From SAR324 cluster bacterium (GTDB lineage: Bacteria; SAR324; NAC60-12), in assembly GCA_015232315.1 (NCBI GenBank), contig JADFZZ010000005.1, positions 62,001-126,000 on the forward strand: 64,000 nt of DNA, read 5' to 3'. The position numbers and the translations under genes are program-made. The number at the start of each line of letters is the position of its first letter. Within the stretch, counting starts at the first letter, position 1. The notes under the pieces are model-generated. The model was not told where the DNA came from. It searched no databases and worked only from the letters and a program-made list of their open reading frames with translations. Of the stretch, positions 47,524-54,904 are shown piece after piece.

Positions 47524-48651
47524 ATGGAAAGAGCACTGACGCCATATCTTAAAGAATACATGGACCGCAAAATCATTCTGTTAACGGGACCACGCCAATC
47601 CGGTAAAACCACCATTTCTAAAATGATCACTCCAGACTATGACTACTTGAACCATGACAATCATGAGCATCGATTGCTGATCCGTGAAAAGGCCTGGGAT
47701 CGTAGCAAGGAACTGATCATCCTGGATGAACTGCACAAGATGAAAGATTGGAAAAGCTGGTTGAAGGGGATTTATGATACGGAAGGACTGACTCCCAAAA
47801 TTCTGGTGACCGGTAGTGCTAAACTGGATACCTACCGAAAAATGGGAGATTCGTTGGCGGGACGTTATTTTCAATATCGTCTTCATCCCCTGGATATTCG
47901 GGAGATCAGTCAGATTGAAGGGAAGCAGGACCGAACCCTGACTCAGCAAATGATTCGCACGGGAGGTTTTCCTGAGCCCTTTCTTGAAGGCACTGAAACT
48001 TTTTACAATCGCTGGAAGCGATCCCATTCGGATATCATCCTGCGTCAGGATATGCTGGAACTGGAAAGTCTGCAAAATATCAGCACCATTGAAACCCTGA
48101 TCCAGTTGTTGCGACAAAGGGTGGGGTCTCCTGTTTCATGGAATTCCCTGGCCAGAGATTTGGGGTGCAGTGACAAGTCTGTCAAAAAATGGGTCCAGAT
48201 TCTGGAGGAAATGTATGTCATTTTTCAGATCCATCCCTTCCATCGCAATGTGGCGCGCGCATTGCTGAAATCACCCAAAATCTATTTTTATGATACCGGT
48301 CAGGTCTTGGGGGATTCTGGCAGTCAACTGGAAAATATGGTGGCATGTTCCCTGTTGAAGGAAATTCACTTCAGGCAGGACTGTTTAGGGCAGAACTACG
48401 ATTTGAATTATGTACGCACAAAAAATGGACAGGAAATCGATTTTTTGATCACCCATGATGAAGAACCGGATACCCTGATTGAGGTCAAGTGGGCGGATGA
48501 TCAACCTTCCCGACATTTTAAATTTTTCAGCCAATACCTTCCAATTCAGAGGCAGATTCAACTGGTTGAAGAATTGAACCGAGAAAAAACATATCCGGAA
48601 GGTCTTGAAATCCGCAAAGTCAACCACTGGTTGTCTGAAATGCCGTTTTAA
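47524..48651 (+). CDS. AAA-type ATPase with DUF4143 C-terminal domain
   Basis: A 375-residue protein of the widespread AAA_14/DUF4143 family, whose cellular role is unsettled. Walker A is GPRQSGKTT near 22-30, Walker B LIILDEL near 65-71, and sensor-like VTGSAKLD near 96-103. A winged-helix-like segment (SWNSLARDLGCSDKSVKKWVQ in part, about 200-220) precedes the C-terminal DUF4143 region. That region contains EIDFLI...LIEVKW, resembling a PD-(D/E)xK nuclease-type core. Such genes are often mobile and patchily distributed. It stands alone behind a pair of palindromes at 47425-47488. Confidence 0.85.
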   Translation: MERALTPYLKEYMDRKIILLTGPRQSGKTTISKMITPDYDYLNHDNHEHRLLIREKAWDRSKELIILDELHKMKDWKSWLKGIYDTEGLTPKILVTGSAKLDTYRKMGDSLAGRYFQYRLHPLDIREISQIEGKQDRTLTQQMIRTGGFPEPFLEGTETFYNRWKRSHSDIILRQDMLELESLQNISTIETLIQLLRQRVGSPVSWNSLARDLGCSDKSVKKWVQILEEMYVIFQIHPFHRNVARALLKSPKIYFYDTGQVLGDSGSQLENMVACSLLKEIHFRQDCLGQNYDLNYVRTKNGQEIDFLITHDEEPDTLIEVKWADDQPSRHFKFFSQYLPIQRQIQLVEELNREKTYPEGLEIRKVNHWLSEMPF

Positions 48652-48761
48652 AGAAGAGCTATGGTCATGAATTGCATTGGAGATCCGAGTTGCATGTTTC
48701 AATATTTGAGATCATATCGGCAGAAATGTGTAATTCATTTTAACTGAACCATGAGTGAACT

Positions 48762-49016
48762 ATGGACTATATTAATGGTATTGGAATTGCGGCCGGAGTT
48801 TGTACGACAGTAGCCTTTGTGCCACAGGTTGTTCATGTGTGGAAGACGCGTTCCACACATGATATATCACTGGGAATGTTTGTTATTCTGTGTACCGGAA
48901 TTGTTTTATGGCTGGTTTATGGTCTGCTGTTGATGGCCTGGCCCATCATTTGTGCGAATGGTATTACTTTGGTGCTGGCAGGGTGTATTTTATGGTTTAA
49001 ATTGCGTTATGGCTGA
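48762..49016 (+). CDS. SemiSWEET-type sugar transporter
   Basis: An 84-residue membrane protein with three predicted helices and the PQ-loop motif FVPQVVHVWKTRSTHDIS near residues 19-36, typical of SemiSWEETs, which dimerise to pass sugars. Length is normal for the family. The ATG is preceded by a weak ribosome site. The natural substrate cannot be inferred. Confidence 0.85.
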   Translation: MDYINGIGIAAGVCTTVAFVPQVVHVWKTRSTHDISLGMFVILCTGIVLWLVYGLLLMAWPIICANGITLVLAGCILWFKLRYG

Positions 49017-49019
49017 ACA

Positions 49020-49256
49020 TCACAAGTTTTTCTGTTGCCAGGTCAGAAACAGCTTCATCAACAGTAAACTCCAGGGAAAGGCGTGAAAGAACAGATCAAA
49101 CCAGTCGAGCGGTTTCACAAGTTCACCTCTGAACAGCATTTGTAATTTTTCCACAATATGTGGTGGAGTGAACGGAGCCAACCCAAGGGTCAGGCTGAAG
49201 ATCACAAACATACTCAATGGAGTTTTGTTCATCCATTCCAAAAAATTTGCCATCAT
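49020..49256 (-). CDS. Small conserved-looking membrane protein
   Basis: A 78-residue protein with two predicted membrane helices (about 14-30 and 57-72) joined by a segment containing LGLAPFTPPHIVEKLQML and the pair KPLDWFDLFFHAFPWSLLL. This arrangement matches a family of short uncharacterised proteins sometimes labelled RND transporter by automatic annotation, a name its size does not support. It converges on the SemiSWEET gene with only three bases between stops. Confidence 0.65.
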   Translation of the reverse strand: MMANFLEWMNKTPLSMFVIFSLTLGLAPFTPPHIVEKLQMLFRGELVKPLDWFDLFFHAFPWSLLLMKLFLTWQQKNL

Positions 49257-49268
49257 TAATACCTCTTT

Positions 49269-49805
49269 ATGAAAAATTCTGAATCAAACTATCCTCAGTC
49301 TGTTTTGTGTTATTGTCCGCGTTGCGGAAGTTCATCCTTTGTATTTCAGAAGGATGATTCTTTCCTGTGCAATTCATGCCAGTTTCATTTTTATCCCGGC
49401 GCCTCCGCGGCTGTGGCGGCCATTATCCGGAACAACGAAGGAAAGATACTTTTCACGCTCAGGGCTAAAGATCCAGCCAAAGGAACTCTGGATCTACCCG
49501 GAGGATTTGTTTCGCTCATGGAAACCGCAGAAACGGCTTTATCCCGTGAGATCCTGGAGGAATTGCACCTCAAAGTGACACACCTTGATTATTTGGGGTC
49601 CTTTCCCAATCGATATCTCTTCAGCGGCATGATTTACTTTACCCTGGACCTTGTCTTTCTCTGTGAGGTTGAAGACTTGAAGCCACTTCAGGCGGCTGAT
49701 GATGTGGCAGGAATCGTCTTTGAGGATCCACACCAATTATCCCTGGAACGTATCGGCCTGGAATCTATCAGAAATATTGTCAAATTTCTGAGCCAAACAT
49801 CCTGA
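49269..49805 (+). CDS. Nudix hydrolase with N-terminal zinc ribbon
   Basis: A 178-residue protein. The N-terminus has a zinc ribbon (Cys16, Cys19, Cys34, Cys37). The Nudix box follows, with the Gly of GGFVSLMETAE and the REILEEL catalytic helix in correct spacing. The family cleaves nucleoside diphosphates linked to another group; NADH pyrophosphatase (NudC) shares the ribbon-plus-Nudix layout, but its SQPWPFPxS motif is not seen, so the substrate stays open. It diverges from the small membrane protein gene with 12 bases between starts. Confidence 0.85.
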   Translation: MKNSESNYPQSVLCYCPRCGSSSFVFQKDDSFLCNSCQFHFYPGASAAVAAIIRNNEGKILFTLRAKDPAKGTLDLPGGFVSLMETAETALSREILEELHLKVTHLDYLGSFPNRYLFSGMIYFTLDLVFLCEVEDLKPLQAADDVAGIVFEDPHQLSLERIGLESIRNIVKFLSQTS

Positions 49806-49807
49806 TG

Positions 49808-50104
49808 TCATTCGTATTTTGAAATTTTTTGTTGCTCTGAACAAAAATAATAACCATCTGGAAGACGGCTGTAGTAGTGATTGACAGGCTGAGGCTCCCC
49901 ATTCTTTCTGCTTCTCAGAACAATTTGGCGATTTTCTACCAGAAAATGTGTGACTGCCAATCGTTTGCACAGTAAATCAAGATCCACACTGATTTGTTTG
50001 TTATAGCCCTGATATATCAGGGGGTTTCCGGAGGATTCGCATCCTGCGGATATTCCTGCCAGCAAACAGATTACCACGACATATTTGATTATAGTCACTT
50101 TCAT
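49808..50104 (-). CDS. Small putative lipoprotein
   Basis: From the ATG at 50104 this is a 98-residue protein with a short basic N-terminus, a hydrophobic stretch and ISAGC, a weak lipobox followed by a Ser/Gly-rich start of the mature chain. The mature part (about 77 residues) has no recognised domain. A longer reading from GTG 50179 would bury the signal and is less likely. The gene ends two bases from the Nudix stop, in convergent orientation. Confidence 0.55.
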   Translation of the reverse strand: MKVTIIKYVVVICLLAGISAGCESSGNPLIYQGYNKQISVDLDLLCKRLAVTHFLVENRQIVLRSRKNGEPQPVNHYYSRLPDGYYFCSEQQKISKYE

Positions 50105-50255
50105 ACCCTGACCATGAAAAGAAGTAAGTCCCATGAATATTTTGTGCGGTTGCACAAAATATATGGACAACACCCCCACAAGTCCAGTTCTCTTTGAAAT
50201 GGTTGATCACTATTTTTTAGAAATTTTATCAACGGAAACAGCATGAAATGTGAAA

Positions 50256-51110
50256 TTAATCCATGCTTTTGATCAGGGATTCACTGACGTCCCATAGCAA
50301 TTTTGAGACATTGTCATTTTGTGACAATCGTCGAGGCGTCGCAACTTTTTTTCGTTTGAAATATTTTCCGCTCACACCGTCAACTTCTGGTGATGAAGCC
50401 AAATAAATCGATGTTTCCGCACCTTTTTCAGGGGTGATTAAGAAAGGGCCGGCAAGTTTAACCAGCCACTTGAATAGGCCTGATGTGTTGAGACCAAATC
50501 CTGTACGGATAACGCCAGGATGCAGGCAATTCACAGTAACCTCTGTCCCTTGCAGTCTTTTGGACAGTTCGTGGGTGAACAGTATATTGGCCAGTTTGGA
50601 CCGGCCATAAGCCTCAAAATAGTTATAATATTTTTCACCCTGCAGATTGTCAAAATCCATGTTTCCCCGATGATGAGCCTCGGAGCTGACATTCACAATT
50701 CGGGCCGGAGCACTTTGTTTTAATAGATCCAACAGCAATGTAGTCAGCAGAAAATAGCCCATGTGGTTGGTGGCAAAGGTCATTTCCAGGCCATCTTCGG
50801 TCAATTGGCGTTCCGTCATGATCAGTCCGGCATTGTTGACCAGCAGATGCAGTTGGGAATGTTTTTGTTTGAACGATTCAACCATTTCTCTGATGGAACG
50901 CTGTGATGACAAATCTGCCAGCATCAACTCCACATCCTTGTTGCGACTCTGTCGGATGATCTCCAGTCGCGCCTGTTCGCCTTTTTCCGGGTTACGGCAC
51001 ACCATCACCAAATGTGCCCCCAGTTTGGCCAGTTCCAAGGCGGTGATTTGGCCGATACCAGAGCTGGCTCCGGTTACAATACAGATTTTTCCTTTCATGG
51101 ATGTGTCCAT
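50256..51110 (-). CDS. Short-chain dehydrogenase/reductase (retinol-dehydrogenase-like)
   Basis: A 284-residue NAD(P)-dependent oxidoreductase. The cofactor motif TGASSGIG is near 13-20, with Arg39 in MVCRNPEKG favouring NADP. The structural NNAG is near 91-94, the catalytic Ser in VNVSSEAHH near 140 and the YGRSK pair near 167-171, followed by HPGVIRTGFG. The sequence type resembles RDH11-14-like enzymes acting on lipophilic alcohols or aldehydes, but the substrate is not readable. It has no clear operon partner. Confidence 0.88.
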   Translation of the reverse strand: MDTSMKGKICIVTGASSGIGQITALELAKLGAHLVMVCRNPEKGEQARLEIIRQSRNKDVELMLADLSSQRSIREMVESFKQKHSQLHLLVNNAGLIMTERQLTEDGLEMTFATNHMGYFLLTTLLLDLLKQSAPARIVNVSSEAHHRGNMDFDNLQGEKYYNYFEAYGRSKLANILFTHELSKRLQGTEVTVNCLHPGVIRTGFGLNTSGLFKWLVKLAGPFLITPEKGAETSIYLASSPEVDGVSGKYFKRKKVATPRRLSQNDNVSKLLWDVSESLIKSMD

Positions 51111-51158
51111 AAATACTCCTGAGGGGTGGTAGGAAGTAGCCAGACTGCTGGCTTGAAC

Positions 51159-51617
51159 TCAATTGTCTTCGTATAGTTCCCTGAGTTGATAAAACACCTG
51201 AATGGCCTCATTCAGCTCACGATCCAGTTTTTTCCATTCGTTGGAAGTGATTGTTTCGCCACCTTCACTCAGTTCATCCGTGACTTCAAGAAAGGCCCGG
51301 GAAATATCGCCAAATTCCTTGCCGGCCCGTATCATCAACCGGGCGGCATTCTCATGAGTCGCGTTCACTTCGGGTTTTCGGACCAGGATATAATTGAAAT
51401 AGGTGGTAATCCATTCCAGTACCAACTGATTGTCCACTTTTTCCAGAATTTCAAAAAATGTCATTAATCCCAGTTTGTGCCGATCGTCAATCGGATTCAA
51501 CTCTCCCATCAAGGTAGGATATGATTTATCCAGATAATCGGCGATGTTCTTGGGACCTGCGTCTTTTACCGCCTTATGAAGTAATGAGAATAATTCCTTT
51601 TGATCCTGATATTTCAT
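51159..51617 (-). CDS. Phage CII-like (CP76 family) regulator candidate
   Basis: A 152-residue helical protein. Residues 10-70 (KAVKDAGPKNIADYLDKSYP, then ELNP...HKLGLMTFFEILE) resemble the helix-turn-helix and following segment of the phage regulatory CII/CP76 family, including the xELNPxxxxHKL pattern. The C-terminal half is an amphipathic helical region. If correct it would bind DNA. It lies between an SDR gene and a tail-collar protein. The match is by eye and should be tested. Confidence 0.55.
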   Translation of the reverse strand: MKYQDQKELFSLLHKAVKDAGPKNIADYLDKSYPTLMGELNPIDDRHKLGLMTFFEILEKVDNQLVLEWITTYFNYILVRKPEVNATHENAARLMIRAGKEFGDISRAFLEVTDELSEGGETITSNEWKKLDRELNEAIQVFYQLRELYEDN

Positions 51618-51640
51618 AACGTTTTACTCAAATGATGATT

Positions 51641-52612
51641 TCAATACTTGATCAAATACACCACGTTGATGTTGAGCGGCCGGGTTTCATTGCCTCCACC
51701 TGTAATAGCGTCCGCCCAATTCCCCCACGTACCATCATAGCCTTTTTCGTCAGCTATGGGATTCAGCGCAATCCGTGTATGCGAACTAGCCCCTGTACCC
51801 GTTGTACCAAATGACAGAATCTTTTGCTTGACATAGACCGATTGTGGGGTCACAGCCTCTGGTTGCTTAGTGCCCACAACATCACCGGTGATCCCGTCCC
51901 CACGATCCGTGCGGGTCGCCCGGTCAGGATCCTTGGTCTGTCCGTCGGCCATGCCTCGCAAAAAATACCCTCGATAATCCGGTAAATTGAATGTAGTAGA
52001 ACCATCACCGGAACCGTAAGTTGTGCCGATGGCAGTAAATAAATCCGCATAGGTCGTTCGACTGACAGCGCTACCTTCACAATAGAGCCAACCTGTGGGA
52101 GGTGTGGTGTTATGCCCAGGAACAGCGGATGGCATGATCAGGCCTGGAGGAAGACTTACATCTACTGCATGAACTTTTTTCCATTTGACACTGGAAGATC
52201 CTAATTCATAGGAATTGTCCGTAGCCGCAACGATATCCTGTGACTGGATTTTTCCCTGCATGTTGGAAGTGCCAACCACATCAAGTTTATACGCAGGTGA
52301 TGTGGTACCGATACCCACGTTGCCGGACTTCACCTGAATCTGTGCCAGAAGCTCATTAATCGCGGTGAAGACAGCCGTGAAATTTGCATTGATTTTGGAA
52401 GAACTGATGACTGTTCCTGAGGTAAAACTATTCGCTGTGACACTGGTTGGTGTATCGGCATCGGTCCAGATTGCAAGAGTGAACGATGCTACCAGGATCC
52501 CGATGATGGTTGACGGAATATGGAAAAACCGTCTTGTTTTATGACTTTGTTCCAGATTGGAGAGTTTGGCCTCTAATTGTTCAAATTTGTTGGCAATTTC
52601 CCTGTTTTCCAT
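51641..52612 (-). CDS. Membrane-anchored phage tail-collar domain protein
   Basis: A 323-residue protein. The N-terminus is a short coiled coil (NKFEQLEAKLSNLEQSH) followed by one hydrophobic helix (about 31-48), so it is anchored or exported. A segment with GNVGIGTTSPAYKLDVVG near 95-112 is the motif that often precedes tail-fibre and spike heads. The C-terminus is a tail-collar domain (PPTGWLYCEGSAVSRTTYADL near 176-196; FNLPDYRGYFLRG near 213-225). Such cellular copies may be surface or adhesion proteins rather than virion parts. No capsid or terminase genes are nearby. Confidence 0.8.
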   Translation of the reverse strand: MENREIANKFEQLEAKLSNLEQSHKTRRFFHIPSTIIGILVASFTLAIWTDADTPTSVTANSFTSGTVISSSKINANFTAVFTAINELLAQIQVKSGNVGIGTTSPAYKLDVVGTSNMQGKIQSQDIVAATDNSYELGSSSVKWKKVHAVDVSLPPGLIMPSAVPGHNTTPPTGWLYCEGSAVSRTTYADLFTAIGTTYGSGDGSTTFNLPDYRGYFLRGMADGQTKDPDRATRTDRGDGITGDVVGTKQPEAVTPQSVYVKQKILSFGTTGTGASSHTRIALNPIADEKGYDGTWGNWADAITGGGNETRPLNINVVYLIKY

Positions 52613-52644
52613 AAATCCCCCTTTTTAGAAAATTCGTTAATCTC

Positions 52645-52995
52645 TTAGAAACTTCTCCCATCCACCGGAACCCGATTCAAGGTGGTAAGTTCAAGGCCTT
52701 CAAGACAACGGACATTGATGGCGGCAGTTTTGTTGCCTTTTTTGTCGGTTCCCAGCCCAAAGGGCGCACAGCCACATTTTGGACAGAACTGATGCTGGAT
52801 CACATGTTTGTTGAAGGTGTAGGTGGACATGTCGCTTTCAGGTGTCATGATTTTGAGCTGATCCCGTGCGACAAACCACAGCAGATACCCTTTACGACTG
52901 CAATGAGAACAATTGCATTCCATGACTTTCTCAAAGTCGCCTTCTACCTCAAATACAATACCACCGCAGTGGCAACTTCCCTTGTGAGCCATCAT
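52645..52995 (-). CDS. GFA/CENP-V domain protein
   Basis: A 116-residue zinc-binding protein with three Cys clusters: GSCHCGG near 6-12, CNCSHCSRKG near 28-37 and CPKCGCAPFG near 71-80. These match the GFA family, named for glutathione-dependent formaldehyde-activating enzyme; most members have unknown activity. It stands between the tail-collar and acyltransferase genes on the same strand. Confidence 0.85.
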   Translation of the reverse strand: MMAHKGSCHCGGIVFEVEGDFEKVMECNCSHCSRKGYLLWFVARDQLKIMTPESDMSTYTFNKHVIQHQFCPKCGCAPFGLGTDKKGNKTAAINVRCLEGLELTTLNRVPVDGRSF

Positions 52996-53024
52996 ACTCC
53001 TTGTATCAGACAGGTTTGTTTCAT

Positions 53025-53816
53025 TTAGAAATAAGTCAGATGTCCCTGCAACAGTTTATGAAAAATTTTGTTGACCGGAGACTGATTGACAACGTTTTCA
53101 CGGTAATGCTCGGCATCATCCACCAGTTTTTCAATCGTATGCTGAATGTCCAATGTTTTTTGTTGAATTTTTTCTTCTGTGTTCAATTCCTCCTGTGTCA
53201 GATGAATGGGTTTTCCGATCTTGAACACAATTTTTGTGGGGCGGAACACAGGAAGCTTGGGAATGAGCATGAAATCGAAAGTGGGGTCCACAGGTTTCAT
53301 GATTTTTTCCACCAGCCATTTGTTGTGGGAGACAAACCAGGGAATGGATTGATCCACTCCATAAAATCCGATTGGGATGATGGGGACAGGATGTCCCTGA
53401 ACCATTCGTAGAAATCCAGTATGAAAGTGATTGAAACGGTTTCTGACGTCTGTCGCGCCTACACCTTCCGGCATGATCAACACACTGTTCCCGGATTTCA
53501 GCAGATCAATACCGTTCTGGATTTTGGCGGGTTTGCATTGCAAGGCTCTGAACCACATTCCTGCCGGACCATTGGTAAACCCGGACCAGACGAGCGTTTT
53601 CAGTTTCTGGTCAGGATCAACAGTCAGCAGATACGATGCCCACAGATAAACCTCCAACCCGAAAAACGCGGTATGATTCATGACAAACATGCAATTGCTT
53701 TCAGCGCTATTGATCAGGTTTTCTTCACCGGTGACTTCCATCTGAAAATATTTGCGGGAAAATTCATGAAGGTATCGAGGCACACCAGCCTGAACCATTT
53801 TGTCCATGATCGACAT
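53025..53816 (-). CDS. PlsC-like acyltransferase family protein with altered HX4D motif
   Basis: A 263-residue protein of the phospholipid/glycerol acyltransferase type. The first motif appears as NHTAFFGLE near 47-55, in which the Asp of HX4D is Gly; the following Glu might substitute. The second conserved block is LIMPEGVGAT near 112-121, and PVPIIPIGFYG near 142-152 corresponds to the later conserved strand. It would acylate a lipid or related acceptor in the inner membrane if active. The gene is 14 bases from the CheX-like gene, so it may share its transcript. Confidence 0.72.
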   Translation of the reverse strand: MSIMDKMVQAGVPRYLHEFSRKYFQMEVTGEENLINSAESNCMFVMNHTAFFGLEVYLWASYLLTVDPDQKLKTLVWSGFTNGPAGMWFRALQCKPAKIQNGIDLLKSGNSVLIMPEGVGATDVRNRFNHFHTGFLRMVQGHPVPIIPIGFYGVDQSIPWFVSHNKWLVEKIMKPVDPTFDFMLIPKLPVFRPTKIVFKIGKPIHLTQEELNTEEKIQQKTLDIQHTIEKLVDDAEHYRENVVNQSPVNKIFHKLLQGHLTYF

Positions 53817-53830
53817 AGTTCTCCTTAAAG

Positions 53831-54799
53831 TTAAAAAAAATCAATTTCACCAGCAAGTATTGAATCAATATCAATGGCTTCAGGTTCCTTGAATTCTTCA
53901 GGCGCCCAATGGAGATGAAACACAAATCGTTGATAAATAGAAATCGGCTCAAACTCATCTTTGGCATCATGGATCACATAACGGAAACAGAGTTGAGGGT
54001 TTTTGGAACCAAAAGAAATATATTTGCTTTCCTGATCCACAATGATGGGCACTTGTGACAACATCTGGCTGTAATCATGATCATGCGTAAAAAATTTTGA
54101 TTTGAAGCGCCCCCAGATCATGTTGGTGACTTCTCCCAGCAAATTGTTCAGAATGGTCGAGCTGGTATCATTGGCTGGAAATGGAGTGCGTTCATTACGA
54201 ATGAGTGAAGACAGTTTTTCTTTTTCGACTTGCAACAGCATGGACCCCCGACACCAATTGCTTTCAAGCGGAATCATGCTGAGAAGTTCGCCAAAAATCA
54301 CACTGTCCTTGATGAGATAAGGCGCACAGGTAAATACTTCCACATCCTGAAACAGCATTTTCAAGGTTTCTTCAGAGATTTCTTCAATGCCTCGAATCAG
54401 TGCTTCCGGAAAAAAAATACTGAATAAATGTGTTTCAACCAGTTGCTTCAATTCCCCGGTGTCATTTCCTGAATAAAACGCGGATACGGCATTACGGGTT
54501 TTCGTATTGATCGCATCCAGCGTGTCAGCACCATTTTCATAAACGATGATCGGCAATTCAGGCCTGAGATTATGAATCAGTGTCAATGTGGCATAAAACA
54601 CCTCCTGTTCTATGCCTATCGGCGATAACAGGAGCATACCGACATCCACATTGGATTTAACCACTTCAACAATGGTGGAAAAAGTTCGGACTTTCCATCC
54701 GGTCAAATTATTTTCTTCAAAAAAAGTTTTGAGTGGCTGGATATGAGTGGGATCATCATCAAAAAAGAGAATTTTTCCCCGGAGCATATTTTCTGACAT
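53831..54799 (-). CDS. Pseudo-receiver protein with a C-terminal CheX-like domain
   Basis: From the ATG at 54799 the protein has 322 residues. The N-terminal 120 resemble a receiver (RGKILFFDDDPTH), but the phospho-acceptor position is Ser (GMLLLSPIGIE), so it should not be phosphorylated normally. The region around ILNNLLGEVTNMIWGRFKSK carries the E-x-x-N-x-x-x-G pattern of CheX/CheC-type CheY-P phosphatases. A role in ending signalling by the neighbouring CheY proteins is an attractive inference. It is the last gene of the chemosensory cluster, about 100 bases after the receiver/ATPase gene. Confidence 0.65.
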   Translation of the reverse strand: MSENMLRGKILFFDDDPTHIQPLKTFFEENNLTGWKVRTFSTIVEVVKSNVDVGMLLLSPIGIEQEVFYATLTLIHNLRPELPIIVYENGADTLDAINTKTRNAVSAFYSGNDTGELKQLVETHLFSIFFPEALIRGIEEISEETLKMLFQDVEVFTCAPYLIKDSVIFGELLSMIPLESNWCRGSMLLQVEKEKLSSLIRNERTPFPANDTSSTILNNLLGEVTNMIWGRFKSKFFTHDHDYSQMLSQVPIIVDQESKYISFGSKNPQLCFRYVIHDAKDEFEPISIYQRFVFHLHWAPEEFKEPEAIDIDSILAGEIDFF

Positions 54800-54904
54800 A
54801 AGCAATCGCTGTAAGAAATTAACATTCAAGCATGAAGAAATCGGATTCAAGATGCGCCAAACAGCAAAATTTATATGAAATCCACGCTGTTCAAGGCATG
54901 AAAA

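Noticed and set aside
51641-52612. Prophage call around the tail-collar gene
   Set aside because: No integrase, capsid, portal or terminase genes and no attachment-site repeats are visible.
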